A DNA stretch of 64,000 bases from Streptococcus oralis. Its GTDB lineage: Bacteria; Bacillota; Bacilli; Lactobacillales; Streptococcaceae. Under the pieces are notes generated by a model. That model had not been told where the DNA came from and made no database searches. It worked only from the letters and a program-made list of their open reading frames with translations. Every line of letters starts with the position of its first letter. Within the stretch, counting starts at the first letter, position 1. The DNA is taken from contig NZ_CP046524.1 in NCBI RefSeq assembly GCF_021497945.1, positions 407,501 through 471,500 on the forward strand. The letters run 5' to 3'. Shown here piece by piece: positions 30,636-40,351 of this stretch. The translations under genes were made by a program, and so were the position numbers.

Positions 30636-30676
30636 CAAAAAAGAAACCTACAATACAGTATCGTGTTGTAGGTTTC
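30636..30676 (-). terminator. Terminator of the exoA-VOC unit
   Basis: GAAACCTACAA and TTGTAGGTTTC form an 11-bp stem; on the minus strand a run of six T follows. It begins 8 bases after the VOC gene stop. Confidence 0.88.
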
Positions 30677-30683
30677 GATTATT

Positions 30684-31070
30684 CTATTCGCTAAATCTTA
30701 AAAAATAGCCATCTGGATCCAAGACTGCAAATTCGTGAGGGTAAATAAAGCTATCTCCCACTCGAAATTCTCTTTTAGTCAGCGGACGATGGATAGGATA
30801 GTCAGCTTCCAGCAGTTTTTGGTGGAGCTGAGGGACATCTTCAATGCCAAAGGAAATATTGACACCGCGCCCGAAAGGATAGGTTAGTTGGGCTAATTCT
30901 TCTGTGCTACCTTCTTCTAGCATAAGTTGGCAGTCTTCAAGCGAGAGGAAGAGAAATTTCTCCTCTGGACGCTCGTATTCGACAGAAAATCCCAGCAAGT
31001 CGCAGTAGAAGTGGCGTGACTTTTCGAGGTCAGATACAACAAACTCGGGAATAACTGCATTGTAGTTCAT
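30684..31070 (-). CDS. VOC-superfamily (glyoxalase/bleomycin-resistance-like) protein
   Basis: A 128-residue vicinal-oxygen-chelate protein with two beta-alpha-beta-beta-beta units: IPEFVVSDLEKSRHFYCDLL at the start and FAVLDPDGYFLRF at the end. Metal ligands typical of enzymes are only partly present (Glu near the C-terminus), so it may bind a drug or metabolite rather than catalyse. It follows exoA by 11 bases and shares its transcript. Confidence 0.8.
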   Translation of the reverse strand: MNYNAVIPEFVVSDLEKSRHFYCDLLGFSVEYERPEEKFLFLSLEDCQLMLEEGSTEELAQLTYPFGRGVNISFGIEDVPQLHQKLLEADYPIHRPLTKREFRVGDSFIYPHEFAVLDPDGYFLRFSE

Positions 31071-31081
31071 AGTGAAAATCC

Positions 31082-31909
31082 TTAAAGTTCAATTTCCAAT
31101 ACAATCGGCGTATGGTCTTGACGATCTCCTGAGTCAATCATGTTAGACTTAGTCACCTTGTCAGAGATGCGGTTACTGGTGAGCCAGTAGTCGATTCTCC
31201 AGCCTGTATTGTTGATTTTGGAAGTTTTGCTGCGTTGCGCCCACCAAGTGTAACGTTCAGGCACATCGCCGTGAATGTGGCGGAAGGTGTCTGTAAATCC
31301 AGTTGCCAAGAGGTTGGTAAATCCAGCACGTTCTTCGTCTGTAAATCCAGGTGAACGGCGGTTGCTGGCAGGGTTTGCAAGGTCGATTTCCTTGTGGGCT
31401 ACGTTGTAGTCTCCAGTAGCCAGAACTGGTTTTTCTTTGTCTAACTCAGCTAGATACTCAGCATATTTCACATCCCAGACTTGACGCTCTTCCAAACGTT
31501 TGAGACCATCGCCAGCGTTTGGAGTGTAAACTTGCGTTACGAAGAATGCATCAAATTCCAAGGTGATGATGCGACCTTCCAAGTCCATGGTAGAAGGGGC
31601 ACCGATTTCTGGGAAGCTGATAGTCGGTGTGAGTTCTTTCTTATAAAGAAACATGGTTCCAGCATAGCCTTTGCGGGCAGGTTCTTGGGAAGAACGCCAC
31701 GTGTTTTCATAGCTTGGGAAGAGCTCTTCTAAAATTTCCAGATGTTTTTTAGTAGGACCCTTGGCAGAAAGTTTGGTTTCCTGGATAGCGATAATATCAG
31801 CATTTTCGGCGACCAAAGTTTGTAGCACTTCCTGTGACAGTTTGGCGCGAGCTGAGTCGCTCGTTAGGGCTGCATTGAGGGAATCAATATTCCATGAGAT
31901 GAGTTTCAT
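31082..31909 (-). CDS. exoA: Exodeoxyribonuclease III / AP endonuclease
   Basis: A 275-residue EEP-family nuclease for base-excision repair. Motifs: ISWNIDSLNA at the start, QETKL near 42, the TGDYNVAH catalytic Asp/Asn near 165, WRIDYWLTS near 237, and the final DHTPIVLEI with the catalytic His. AAAGGT precedes ATG. Confidence 0.93.
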   Translation of the reverse strand: MKLISWNIDSLNAALTSDSARAKLSQEVLQTLVAENADIIAIQETKLSAKGPTKKHLEILEELFPSYENTWRSSQEPARKGYAGTMFLYKKELTPTISFPEIGAPSTMDLEGRIITLEFDAFFVTQVYTPNAGDGLKRLEERQVWDVKYAEYLAELDKEKPVLATGDYNVAHKEIDLANPASNRRSPGFTDEERAGFTNLLATGFTDTFRHIHGDVPERYTWWAQRSKTSKINNTGWRIDYWLTSNRISDKVTKSNMIDSGDRQDHTPIVLEIEL

Positions 31910-31980
31910 AAAGTTACCTTTTTCATTGAGATTATAGACTATATTATACCAAAAAATGGTCTATTTCCCCAACGTATGGT

Positions 31981-32009
31981 TTGAAAAATCATCTTATTTC
32001 GTTTATAAT
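31981..32009 (+). promoter_or_regulatory. Promoter of the DUF3290-DUF421 pair
   Basis: TTGAAA and TATAAT with 17 bases between, 33 bases before the DUF3290 ATG. Confidence 0.75.
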
Positions 32010-32042
32010 GAAGGATGATTTTATGAAAAGGAGTGAAAATAA

Positions 32043-32498
32043 ATGAAATTTTACTCATATGATTATGTACTTAGCCAAATTAGTCAACAAAATGGCATTA
32101 TGATTGGTTTTGGAATTGTCTTATTAGCTGTTACAGGATTTTTTGCTTTTAAGGCTTACCATGATAAAAAGGGAACCAAATTTCGTGAGTTGGTCATGAT
32201 TTCAGCCTTGACCTTACTAGCTCTCCTTTTGATTAGTATCACGACTTACCAAAACAATCAAGTTTCGAACAACAAATTTCAAACTTCACTTCATTTCATC
32301 GAGGTTGTTTCCAAAGATTTGGGAGTTGACAAGTCGGAAGTCTATGTCAATACATCTGCAGCTACTGATGGAGCACTTCTCAAGGTGGGAAATCGCTATT
32401 ATCGTGCCCTTAACGGTAGTGAGCCAGACAAGTATCTGTTAGAGAAAGTAGAATTGTATCAGACAGATGCGATTGAACTGGTGGAGGTGAACAAATGA
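32043..32498 (+). CDS. DUF3290 membrane protein
   Basis: A 151-residue protein with two N-terminal helices (about 17-37 and 48-68) and a soluble C-terminal domain carrying GNRYYRALNGSEPDKYLLEK. This is the DUF3290 plan; function unknown. It overlaps the DUF421 gene by 4 bases (ATGA), the standard pairing of these two families, so they likely form a complex at the membrane. Confidence 0.82.
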   Translation: MKFYSYDYVLSQISQQNGIMIGFGIVLLAVTGFFAFKAYHDKKGTKFRELVMISALTLLALLLISITTYQNNQVSNNKFQTSLHFIEVVSKDLGVDKSEVYVNTSAATDGALLKVGNRYYRALNGSEPDKYLLEKVELYQTDAIELVEVNK

Positions 32499-33130
32499 CA
32501 CTCAATTATATAGAAATTTTAATCAAACTAGCCTTGGGGCTTTTCTCACTTGTTTTTGTCATCAATGTGACAGGAAAGGGGAATCTGGCACCTAACTCGG
32601 CGACAGATCAAATCCAGAACTATGTTCTGGGTGGTATCATCGGTGGGGTGATTTACAATAGTTCCATCAGTATTCTTCAGTACGCAGTTATCTTGATCAT
32701 GTGGACCATTTTGGTCTTGATCCTCAAGTGGCTCAACAATAATGTCCGCCTTGTGAAACGCTTGATTGATGGGAAACCAACGCTGCTCATCAAAAATGGA
32801 CAGATTGATCCTGAAGCCTGTCGTTCGGTTGGTTTGTCTGCGGCAGATGTTGCTCTCAAACTTCGTAGTCAAGGCATTTTCCAGATGAAACAAGTCAAAC
32901 GCGCTATGCAGGAGCAAAATGGCCAACTCATCGTAGTCCAAATGGGAGATGAAAATCCCAAGTATCCTGTTGTCACAGATGGCGTCGTCCAAGTAGAAGT
33001 TTTGGAATCAATAGGCCGTAGTGAGGAATGGCTTCTCGACAACCTCAGCAAACAAGGACATGACAATGTAGCCAATATCTTTATCGCTGAGTATGACAAG
33101 GGTGCCGTCACAGTCGTCACCTATGAATAA
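32495..33130 (+). CDS. DUF421 (YetF-like) membrane protein
   Basis: A 211-residue protein with three N-terminal helices and the YetF-type cytoplasmic domain: KWLNNNVRLVKRLIDGKPTL, then LRSQGIFQMKQVKRAMQEQN. YetF-family proteins are linked to spore or envelope stress in bacilli; the role in streptococci is unknown. Operon partner is DUF3290. Confidence 0.85.
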   Translation: MTLNYIEILIKLALGLFSLVFVINVTGKGNLAPNSATDQIQNYVLGGIIGGVIYNSSISILQYAVILIMWTILVLILKWLNNNVRLVKRLIDGKPTLLIKNGQIDPEACRSVGLSAADVALKLRSQGIFQMKQVKRAMQEQNGQLIVVQMGDENPKYPVVTDGVVQVEVLESIGRSEEWLLDNLSKQGHDNVANIFIAEYDKGAVTVVTYE

Positions 33131-33133
33131 GAA

Positions 33134-33159
33134 AAACCTGAGGTCTCTGCCTCAGGTTT
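33134..33159 (+). terminator. Hairpin after the DUF421 gene
   Basis: AAACCTGAGG-TCTCTG-CCTCAGGTTT is a perfect 10-bp stem with only three T at its end. It may be a weak terminator, allowing some readthrough to the ABC exporter genes 26 bases later. Confidence 0.65.
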
Positions 33160-33184
33160 CCATTTGCAATCAGAAAGGGATTTT

Positions 33185-34930
33185 ATGTCCATTATTCGAA
33201 AACTCTGGTGGTTTTTCAAACTCGAAAAACGCCGTTATCTAGTCGGAATTGTGGCCCTAGTCTTGGTTTCCGTCCTCAATCTCATCCCTCCCATGGTTAT
33301 GGGGCGAGTCATTGATGCCATCACTTCGGGACAATTAAGCCAGCAGGACCTGCTTTTGAACCTCCTTTATCTGCTTCTTGCAGCTGTGGGGATGTACTAT
33401 CTGCGCTATGTTTGGCGCATGTATATCCTTGGGACTTCCTACCGTCTGGGGCAGATTATGCGGTCTCGCTTGTTTGAGCACTTTACCAAGATGTCGCCAG
33501 CCTTTTATCAGACATACCGGACGGGGGACCTGATGGCGCACGCAACCAATGATATCAATGCCCTAACGCGTCTGGCAGGTGGCGGCGTCATGTCTGCGGT
33601 GGATGCCTCTATCACGGCGCTAGTGACTTTGCTGACCATGCTCTTTAGCATTTCCTGGCAGATGACGCTAGTTGCTATTTTGCCCCTGCCTTTCATGGCT
33701 TATGCGACCAGTCGTCTAGGGAGAAAGACTCACAAGGCTTTTGGCGAATCGCAAGCTGCATTTTCTGAACTCAATAACAAGGTGCAGGAGTCCGTATCAG
33801 GTATCAAAGTGACCAAGTCTTTCGGTTATCAGGTGAACGAGCTGGAGTCCTTTCAGGAAGTTAATGAATTGACCTTCCAAAAGAACCTCCAAACCATGAA
33901 ATACGATAGCCTCTTTGATCCCATGGTTCTCTTGTTTGTTGGTTCCTCCTATGTGTTAACCCTCTTGGTCGGCTCTTTGATGGTTCAGGAGGGGCAAATC
34001 ACAGTTGGAAATCTGGTTACCTTTATCAGCTACTTGGATATGCTGGTTTGGCCTCTTATGGCCATCGGTTTCCTCTTTAATATCACTCAGCGAGGGAAGG
34101 TGTCCTATCAGCGGATTGAGGCTCTTTTGTCTCAGGAATCACCTGTACAAGACCCTGAGATTCCTCTGGACAGTATTGAAAATGGGCGCTTGGAGTATGC
34201 CGTTGACAGCTTTGCCTTTGAAGATGAGGAGACATTGACTGATATTCACTTCAGTTTGGAAAAAGGGCAAACCCTGGGCTTGGTCGGACAGACAGGTTCT
34301 GGGAAAACGTCTTTGATCAAGCTTCTCCTACGTGAGTACGATGTGGATAAGGGAGCTATTTACCTAAACGGTCACGATATTCGCGACTACCGTCTGACAG
34401 ACCTTCGCAGTCTCATGGGCTATGTCCCTCAGGACCAGTTCCTCTTTGCAACCTCTATCTTAGACAATATCCGTTTTGGTAATCCTAATTTGTCGCTTTC
34501 AGCAGTCGAGGAAGCTACGAAGCTTGCGCAGGTTTACCAAGACATTGTTGACATGCCCCAAGGATTTGATACCCTCATTGGTGAAAAGGGAGTCAGTCTC
34601 TCTGGTGGTCAAAAGCAGCGTCTGGCTATGAGTCGGGCGATGATTCTAGACCCTGATATCTTGATTTTAGATGATTCCTTGTCCGCCGTGGATGCCAAGA
34701 CAGAGTATGCTATTATTGACAATCTAAAGGAAATGCGTAAGGACAAGACAACCATCATCACGGCCCATCGCCTCAGCGCAGTTGTCCATGCAGATCTGAT
34801 CTTGGTTCTGCAAAATGGCCAAATTATCGAACGGGGCAGGCACGAAGACTTGCTAGCCATGGATGGCTGGTATGCCCAAACCTACCAGTCTCAGCAGTTG
34901 GAAATGAAAGGAGAAGAAGATGCAGAATAA
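33185..34930 (+). CDS. Heterodimeric ABC exporter, subunit 1 (degenerate Walker B)
   Basis: A 581-residue exporter half: six helices (1-310) and an ATPase domain with Walker A GQTGSGKTS, signature LSGGQKQR, and Walker B ILILDDS, where Asp replaces the catalytic Glu; the H-switch (TAHRLS) is present. This is the degenerate-site half typical of LmrC/BmrC/TM287-like pairs. ATG 33185 has AGAAAGG upstream; the frame extends to 33164. It overlaps subunit 2 by 11 bases. Probable substrates are drugs or lipids; the sequence does not say which. Confidence 0.88.
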   Translation: MSIIRKLWWFFKLEKRRYLVGIVALVLVSVLNLIPPMVMGRVIDAITSGQLSQQDLLLNLLYLLLAAVGMYYLRYVWRMYILGTSYRLGQIMRSRLFEHFTKMSPAFYQTYRTGDLMAHATNDINALTRLAGGGVMSAVDASITALVTLLTMLFSISWQMTLVAILPLPFMAYATSRLGRKTHKAFGESQAAFSELNNKVQESVSGIKVTKSFGYQVNELESFQEVNELTFQKNLQTMKYDSLFDPMVLLFVGSSYVLTLLVGSLMVQEGQITVGNLVTFISYLDMLVWPLMAIGFLFNITQRGKVSYQRIEALLSQESPVQDPEIPLDSIENGRLEYAVDSFAFEDEETLTDIHFSLEKGQTLGLVGQTGSGKTSLIKLLLREYDVDKGAIYLNGHDIRDYRLTDLRSLMGYVPQDQFLFATSILDNIRFGNPNLSLSAVEEATKLAQVYQDIVDMPQGFDTLIGEKGVSLSGGQKQRLAMSRAMILDPDILILDDSLSAVDAKTEYAIIDNLKEMRKDKTTIITAHRLSAVVHADLILVLQNGQIIERGRHEDLLAMDGWYAQTYQSQQLEMKGEEDAE

Positions 34931-36662
34931 ACAAGAACAGTGGACTGTATTGAAGCGCTTGATGTCCTATCTCAAGCCCTATGGATTCCTGACCTTTTTG
35001 GCCCTGACCTTTCTCCTAGCGACTACGGTCATTAAAAGCGTGATTCCTCTGGTTGCCTCCCACTTTATCGACCAGTACCTCAGCAATCTCAACCAACTTG
35101 CTGTGACCGTTTTGCTGGTCTACTATGGCCTTTACATCCTACAAACTCTGGTTCAGTATGTCGGCAATCTTCTCTTTGCGCGCGTGTCTTACAGTATTGT
35201 CAGAGACATTCGTCGGGATGCCTTTGCCAATATGGAAAAACTGGGCATGTCTTATTTTGACAAGACTCCAGCTGGTTCGATCGTCTCTCGTTTGACAAAT
35301 GATACTGAGACCATCAGTGATATGTTTTCAGGGATTTTATCCAGTTTTATCTCAGCAGTTTTTATCTTTCTGACAACCCTTTATACCATGTTGGTTCTGG
35401 ATTTTCGTTTGACTGCTTTTGTCTTGCTCTTTCTCCCCTTGATTTTTCTTTTGGTCAATCTCTATCGCAAAAAATCAGTCAAGATCATTGAGAAAACCAG
35501 AAGTCTCTTATCAGATATCAATAGCAAGCTAGCAGAAAGTATCGAAGGAATCAGGATTATTCAAGCCTTTAATCAAGAGAAGCGCCTGCAGGCAGAATTT
35601 GATGAAATCAACCAAGAACACTTGATCTATGCTAACCGATCTGTAGCCTTGGATGCCCTCTTTTTGAGACCTGCCATGAGTTTGCTGAAACTCCTAGGCT
35701 ATACAGTCTTGATGGCCTATTTTGGCTACCGTGGGCTTTATCTGGGAATAACAGCAGGAACCATGTATGCCTTTATCCAGTACATCAATCGTCTCTTTGA
35801 CCCCTTGATTGAGGTGACGCAAAACTTTTCAACCCTTCAAACTTCTCTGGTTTCTGCAGGACGTGTTTTTGCCTTGATCGATGAGAGGACCTATGAGCCT
35901 CTTCAAAAAGATGGGCAGGCTAAAGTCAAAGAAGGCAATATTCGTTTTGAACATGTGTGCTTCTCATATGATGGCAAACACCAGATTCTGGATGATATTT
36001 CCTTTTCGGTTAACAAGGGTGAAACCATTGCCTTTGTGGGTCATACAGGTTCGGGAAAATCATCTATTATCAATGTCCTCATGCGCTTTTATGAATTTCA
36101 GTCAGGGCGAGTTCTCTTGGATGATGTGGATATCAGGGACTACAGCCAGGAAGAACTGAGAAAAAATATCGGTCTGGTCTTACAGGATCCCTTCCTCTAT
36201 CATGGAACCATCAAGTCCAATATCGCCATGTACCAAGATCTCAGTGATGAAGAGGTCCAGGCTGCGGCTGCCTTTGTTGATGCAGATTCCTTTATTCAGG
36301 ACCTTTCGCAGGGCTATGATGCCCCCGTTTCTGAGCGTGGTTCGAGCTTTTCTACTGGCCAGCGTCAGCTTCTAGCCTTTGCCAGAACAGTCGCCAGTCA
36401 GCCTAAAATCCTGATTTTGGATGAAGCGACAGCCAATATTGACTCGGAGACAGAAAGTCTGGTTCAGGATTCTCTGGCTAAAATGAGAAAAGGACGGACA
36501 ACCATTGCCATCGCTCATCGTCTTTCAACTATTCAAGATGCCAACTGTATCTACGTTTTGGACAAGGGGCGCATCATTGAGAGTGGAACCCATGAGGAAC
36601 TCTTGGCCTTGGGAGGAACCTATCATAAGATGTATAGCTTGCAGGCGGGGGCCATGTCCTAA
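34920..36662 (+). CDS. Heterodimeric ABC exporter, subunit 2 (catalytic half)
   Basis: A 580-residue exporter half: Walker A GHTGSGKSS, signature FSTGQRQLL (STGQ instead of SGGQ), Walker B ILILDEA with catalytic Glu, and H-switch AHRLS. Together with subunit 1 it forms one full and one degenerate ATP site. AAAGGAGAAG before the ATG lies within subunit 1. Confidence 0.88.
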   Translation: MQNKQEQWTVLKRLMSYLKPYGFLTFLALTFLLATTVIKSVIPLVASHFIDQYLSNLNQLAVTVLLVYYGLYILQTLVQYVGNLLFARVSYSIVRDIRRDAFANMEKLGMSYFDKTPAGSIVSRLTNDTETISDMFSGILSSFISAVFIFLTTLYTMLVLDFRLTAFVLLFLPLIFLLVNLYRKKSVKIIEKTRSLLSDINSKLAESIEGIRIIQAFNQEKRLQAEFDEINQEHLIYANRSVALDALFLRPAMSLLKLLGYTVLMAYFGYRGLYLGITAGTMYAFIQYINRLFDPLIEVTQNFSTLQTSLVSAGRVFALIDERTYEPLQKDGQAKVKEGNIRFEHVCFSYDGKHQILDDISFSVNKGETIAFVGHTGSGKSSIINVLMRFYEFQSGRVLLDDVDIRDYSQEELRKNIGLVLQDPFLYHGTIKSNIAMYQDLSDEEVQAAAAFVDADSFIQDLSQGYDAPVSERGSSFSTGQRQLLAFARTVASQPKILILDEATANIDSETESLVQDSLAKMRKGRTTIAIAHRLSTIQDANCIYVLDKGRIIESGTHEELLALGGTYHKMYSLQAGAMS

Positions 36663-36738
36663 TACTCTTTGAAAATCTCTTCAAATCATGTCAGCTTTAT
36701 CTGCAACCTCAAAGCTGTACTTTGATTTTCATTGAGCA
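36662..36738. repeat. BOX-type repeat, shortened
   Basis: Starts AATACTCTTTGAAAATCTCT and ends TTTGATTTTCATTGAGCAC, the two ends of the dispersed pneumococcal BOX element, with an inner CAACCTCAAAG segment. The middle modules seen in the longer copy at 60062-60220 are missing. It lies directly after the exporter stop. Confidence 0.75.
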
Positions 36739-36845
36739 CCAGAAGGAAATCCTTTAAATTACAGATTTCTTGCACCGCCTTTTCCATTTTGTGGTATAAT
36801 GAAAAATGTTGACAAATAGTATAATAAAAACAAAGGAGAAACAGC

Positions 36846-37538
36846 ATGCTGAAATGGGAAGACTTGCCCGTGGAAATGAAATCAAGCGAGGTTGAGTCTT
36901 ACTACCAGCTTGTCTCTAAAAGGAAGGGTTCGCTGATTTTCAAGCGTTGCTTGGACTGGGGTCTAGCCTTAGTCTTGCTGGTTCTGACCTCTCCCATCTT
37001 TCTCATCTTGAGCATATGGATCAAGTTGGATAGCAAGGGGCCAGTGATTTACAAGCAAGAGCGCGTGACCCAGTATAATCGACCTTTCAAGATTTGGAAG
37101 TTCCGTACCATGGTGACGGATGCGGATAAAAAAGGGAGTCTGGTGACTTCTGCTAACGATAGTCGCATTACCAAGGTTGGCAATTTCATCCGCCGTGTCC
37201 GTTTGGATGAACTGCCTCAGCTGGTCAATGTCCTTAAAGGTGAGATGTCCTTTGTCGGTACACGACCTGAAGTGCCACGCTACACAGAGCAGTATAGCCA
37301 TGAAATGATGGCGACCTTGCTTTTACCAGCAGGGATTACCTCTCCAGCCAGCATCAACTACAAGGATGAGGACACTATCATCAGTCAAATGACGGAGAAA
37401 GGTCTGTCAGTTGACCAGGCCTATGTCGAACACGTCCTGCCTGAAAAGATGCGCTATAACCTCGCCTATCTCCGAGAGTTTAGTTTCCTTGGAGACATCA
37501 AAATCATGTTTCAAACCGTGTTTGAAGTACTAAAATAA
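36846..37538 (+). CDS. Undecaprenyl-phosphate sugar-1-phosphate transferase (probable AATGal transferase for teichoic acid)
   Basis: A 230-residue bacterial sugar transferase (PF02397 type). One N-terminal membrane helix (FKRCLDWGLALVLLVLTSP) is followed by the catalytic core: GPVIYKQERV, FKIWKFRTMV, RRVRLDELPQL and GEMSFVGTRPEVP. It loads the first sugar on the lipid carrier. In pneumococcus the equivalent gene pair supplies and transfers AATGal, the first sugar of the teichoic acid unit; that role is inferred from the adjacent aminotransferase and the presence of tacL in the window. AAAGGAG precedes ATG. Confidence 0.82.
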   Translation: MLKWEDLPVEMKSSEVESYYQLVSKRKGSLIFKRCLDWGLALVLLVLTSPIFLILSIWIKLDSKGPVIYKQERVTQYNRPFKIWKFRTMVTDADKKGSLVTSANDSRITKVGNFIRRVRLDELPQLVNVLKGEMSFVGTRPEVPRYTEQYSHEMMATLLLPAGITSPASINYKDEDTIISQMTEKGLSVDQAYVEHVLPEKMRYNLAYLREFSFLGDIKIMFQTVFEVLK

Positions 37539-37580
37539 AGTAGTCATGAGAAAATGAGTACAGATAAAAGGAGCAAATCA

Positions 37581-38810
37581 ATGCCAAATTACAATATTCC
37601 ATTTTCACCACCCGATATTACCGAAGCAGAAATTGCTGAAGTAGCGGATACCCTTCGTTCTGGTTGGATCACGACAGGTCCTAAGACAAAAGAACTGGAG
37701 CGTCGTTTGTCTCAATACACACAGACACCTAAGACTGTCTGCCTCAACTCTGCAACTGCCGCTCTTGAGTTGATTTTGCGTGTGCTTGAAGTGGGGCCTG
37801 GTGATGAGGTTATCGTTCCAGCCATGACCTATACAGCTTCATGTAGTGTTATCACTCACGTAGGAGCAACACCTGTCATGGTGGATATCCAAGCGGATAC
37901 GTTTGAGATGGACTATGACTTGCTTGAGAAAGCCATTACTGAAAAGACTAAGGTGATCATCCCAGTAGAACTTGCAGGGATTGTTTGCGACTACGACCGT
38001 TTGTTCCAAGTCGTGGAGAAAAAACGTGACTTGTTTGTAGCGTCTAGCAAGTGGCAAAAGGTCTTTAACCGTATTGTGATTGTCTCTGATAGTGCCCATG
38101 CTTTGGGATCTACTTATAAAGGACAACCTGCTGGTTCCATCGCTGACTTTACTTCCTTCTCATTCCATGCAGTTAAGAACTTTACAACTGCTGAAGGTGG
38201 AAGTGCGACTTGGAAGGCCAATCCAGCGATTGACGACGAAGAAATGTACAAGGAATTCCAAATCCTTTCCCTTCATGGTCAGACTAAGGATGCTCTTGCT
38301 AAGATGCAATTGGGTTCATGGGAGTACGATATCGTAACACCAGCCTATAAGTGCAACATGACGGATATCATGGCTTCGATAGGTTTGGTACAATTGGATC
38401 GTTACCCTGGTTTGCTACAACGTCGTAAGGAAATCGTGGATCGTTATGATCGTGGTTTTGCTGGTTCTCGCATCCATCCATTGGCACACAAGACTGATAC
38501 TGTCGAGTCAAGTCGCCATCTCTACATCACACATGTTGAAGGAGCAAGTCTAGAAGAACGCAATCTCATCATCCAAGAATTGGCTAAAGCAGGAATTGCA
38601 AGTAATGTTCACTACAAACCGCTTCCTCTCTTGACAGCCTATAAGAATCTTGGCTTTGATGTGGCGGATTATCCAAGAGCCTATGCCTTCTTTGAAAATG
38701 AAATTACGCTTCCTCTTCATACAAAATTAAGCGATGATGAGGTTGATTATATCGTTAAGACTTTGGTGAGAATTTCCGAAGAAATCCTTGGTTCTGGAAA
38801 AAATTCATAA
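37581..38810 (+). CDS. DegT/DnrJ/EryC1 aminotransferase (probable UDP-AATGal synthesis)
   Basis: A 409-residue PLP sugar aminotransferase. Marks: SGWITTGPKTKELE at the start, SDSAHALGS around residue 177, and the PLP Lys in FSFHAVKNFTTAEGG near 200. It would add the 4-amino group of AATGal. ATG 37581 follows AAAAGGAG. It comes 42 bases after the sugar transferase, forming a two-gene unit. Confidence 0.85.
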   Translation: MPNYNIPFSPPDITEAEIAEVADTLRSGWITTGPKTKELERRLSQYTQTPKTVCLNSATAALELILRVLEVGPGDEVIVPAMTYTASCSVITHVGATPVMVDIQADTFEMDYDLLEKAITEKTKVIIPVELAGIVCDYDRLFQVVEKKRDLFVASSKWQKVFNRIVIVSDSAHALGSTYKGQPAGSIADFTSFSFHAVKNFTTAEGGSATWKANPAIDDEEMYKEFQILSLHGQTKDALAKMQLGSWEYDIVTPAYKCNMTDIMASIGLVQLDRYPGLLQRRKEIVDRYDRGFAGSRIHPLAHKTDTVESSRHLYITHVEGASLEERNLIIQELAKAGIASNVHYKPLPLLTAYKNLGFDVADYPRAYAFFENEITLPLHTKLSDDEVDYIVKTLVRISEEILGSGKNS

Positions 38811-38817
38811 AAAAATC

Positions 38818-38846
38818 TTGACAAAGATAGAACAATAACATATAAT
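38818..38846 (+). promoter_or_regulatory. Promoter of the T-box trpB leader
   Basis: Perfect TTGACA and perfect TATAAT separated by 17 bases, right after the aminotransferase stop. Confidence 0.88.
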
Positions 38847-38849
38847 ATT

Positions 38850-39110
38850 CTCAATAAATCAGAAAAGTAGTTATTTTTGATCTTCAGGGAGCCTGTGGTG
38901 ATTGTGAACAGGTGGTTGAAAGTAGTGAAAGTGGGCTGATTTAAAAATTGAATTTGAAACAATGAAAATTCGGTGCGCACACCTTACAGTGCAACTTGTT
39001 GTTAGACAAGGCAGAGATGTAAAGGGGAATAGTCCCTTTATAATTGAGGTGGCACCGCGTTACCAACGCCCTCACACGGAAGTGAATTCCGTGTGTGGGC
39101 TTTTTTCATA
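38850..39110 (+). promoter_or_regulatory. T-box leader, tryptophan-specific
   Basis: The leader contains the T-box sequence GAGGTGGCACCGCG (39046-39059) that pairs with the uncharged tRNA acceptor end, and an intrinsic terminator (CACACGGAA/TTCCGTGTG, then TTTTTT, 39071-39106). The stem I region carries GTGGGCTGA, where TGG (38932-38934) is a fitting Trp specifier codon. Uncharged tRNA-Trp would favour readthrough into trpB. The T-box is certain; the specifier position is inferred. Confidence 0.9.
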
Positions 39111-39142
39111 TCTTGAAATCAATACAAAAAGAGGAAAAATTT

Positions 39143-40324
39143 ATGACAACTAAAGGTTATTTTGGACAATTTGGTGGCAGTTTTGTACCGGAGCCGATTC
39201 AGGCTTTGTTGGATGAGTTGGAAGTGACATTTGATAAGTACAAGGATGATCCAGAGTTTTTAGCTGAATTTCGCCATTACTTGAAGGATTATTCCGGTCG
39301 CGAAACACCGCTCTATTTTGCGGAAAGTTTGACAGACCACCTAGGTGGCGCTAAGATTTATCTTAAACGTGAAGACCTTAACCACCTTGGTTCTCACAAG
39401 CTCAACAACGTTTTAGGACAAATTCTTCTGGCAAAACGTATGGGCAAAAAACGAGTGATCGCAGAAACAGGGGCTGGTCAGCACGGTGTTGCGACTGCAG
39501 CTGCTGCAGCTAAGTTTGGTATGGCCTGTGATGTCTACATGGGAGCAGAAGATGTGGAACGTCAACGTCTCAATGTTTTCCGTATGGAGATGATGGGAGC
39601 AACTGTGCACGCAGTTGAAACAGGCACTCGTACCCTCAAAGATGCGGTCGATGCTGCCTTTGGAGCATGGATGAATGACCTTGAAGCCTTCTATGTTTTG
39701 GGATCTGCTGTTGGACCTCACCCTTATCCTACCATTGTTCATGAGTTCCAAAAGGTCATCAGTGAAGAATCTCGCCGTCAAATCTTGGAAAAAGAAGGAC
39801 GCTTGCCAGATTACGTTATTGCTTGTGTAGGTGGTGGTTCTAATGCCATCGGTGCTTTTTCTCAGTATGTAGCTGATGAAGAAGTCAAATTGGTTGGGGT
39901 CGAAGCTGCTGGGCATGGACTTGATACAGACAAGCACGCAGCCACTATGACAAAAGGTAGTGTCGGAATTGTCGACGGAATGAAGACCTATGCAGTCTTT
40001 AAAGAAGATGGAGAGCTGGCGCCAGTTTACTCTATCTCAGCTGGTTTGGACTATCCAGGAGTTGGTCCAGAACACGCCTACTTTAAAGACTCAGGTCGCG
40101 TAGAATATGTGGCTGCGACGGATGAAGAAGCTGTTCAAGCCCTGCTCCTTCTCAGCAAGACTGAAGGAATTATCCCAGCGATTGAGAGTTCGCACGCTAT
40201 TGCAGAAGCAGTTAAACGTGCGCCGAAACTTAGTAAGGATGACATTATCATCATCAATGTCTCTGGTCGTGGAGACAAGGACGTAGCTGCGATTGCAGAC
40301 TACCTAGAAGCTAAAAACAACTAA
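39143..40324 (+). CDS. trpB: Tryptophan synthase beta chain
   Basis: A 393-residue PLP enzyme joining indole and serine to tryptophan. The PLP Lys lies in LGSHKLNNV near residue 85, followed by [10 protein letters not shown] and the phosphate-binding GGGSNAIG near 230. ATG 39143 has GAGG upstream; the frame runs back to 39095 inside the terminator. It is the first gene after the T-box and, unusually, is followed by trpG, not trpA. Confidence 0.95.
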   Translation: MTTKGYFGQFGGSFVPEPIQALLDELEVTFDKYKDDPEFLAEFRHYLKDYSGRETPLYFAESLTDHLGGAKIYLKREDLNHLGSHKLNNVLGQILLAKRMGKKRVIAETGAGQHGVATAAAAAKFGMACDVYMGAEDVERQRLNVFRMEMMGATVHAVETGTRTLKDAVDAAFGAWMNDLEAFYVLGSAVGPHPYPTIVHEFQKVISEESRRQILEKEGRLPDYVIACVGGGSNAIGAFSQYVADEEVKLVGVEAAGHGLDTDKHAATMTKGSVGIVDGMKTYAVFKEDGELAPVYSISAGLDYPGVGPEHAYFKDSGRVEYVAATDEEAVQALLLLSKTEGIIPAIESSHAIAEAVKRAPKLSKDDIIIINVSGRGDKDVAAIADYLEAKNN

Positions 40325-40351
40325 TCATTCCAAGACTAAAGGGAGAAAACT

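Noticed and set aside
33185..36662. PatA/PatB fluoroquinolone exporter
   Set aside because: The architecture is similar, but the neighbourhood (sugar transferase, aminotransferase) is that of a different pneumococcal exporter pair; no specific residue supports PatAB.
39413..39937. 174-codon minus-strand frame opposite trpB
   Set aside because: Shadow of a strongly conserved gene; Cys/Ser/His-rich nonsense composition.
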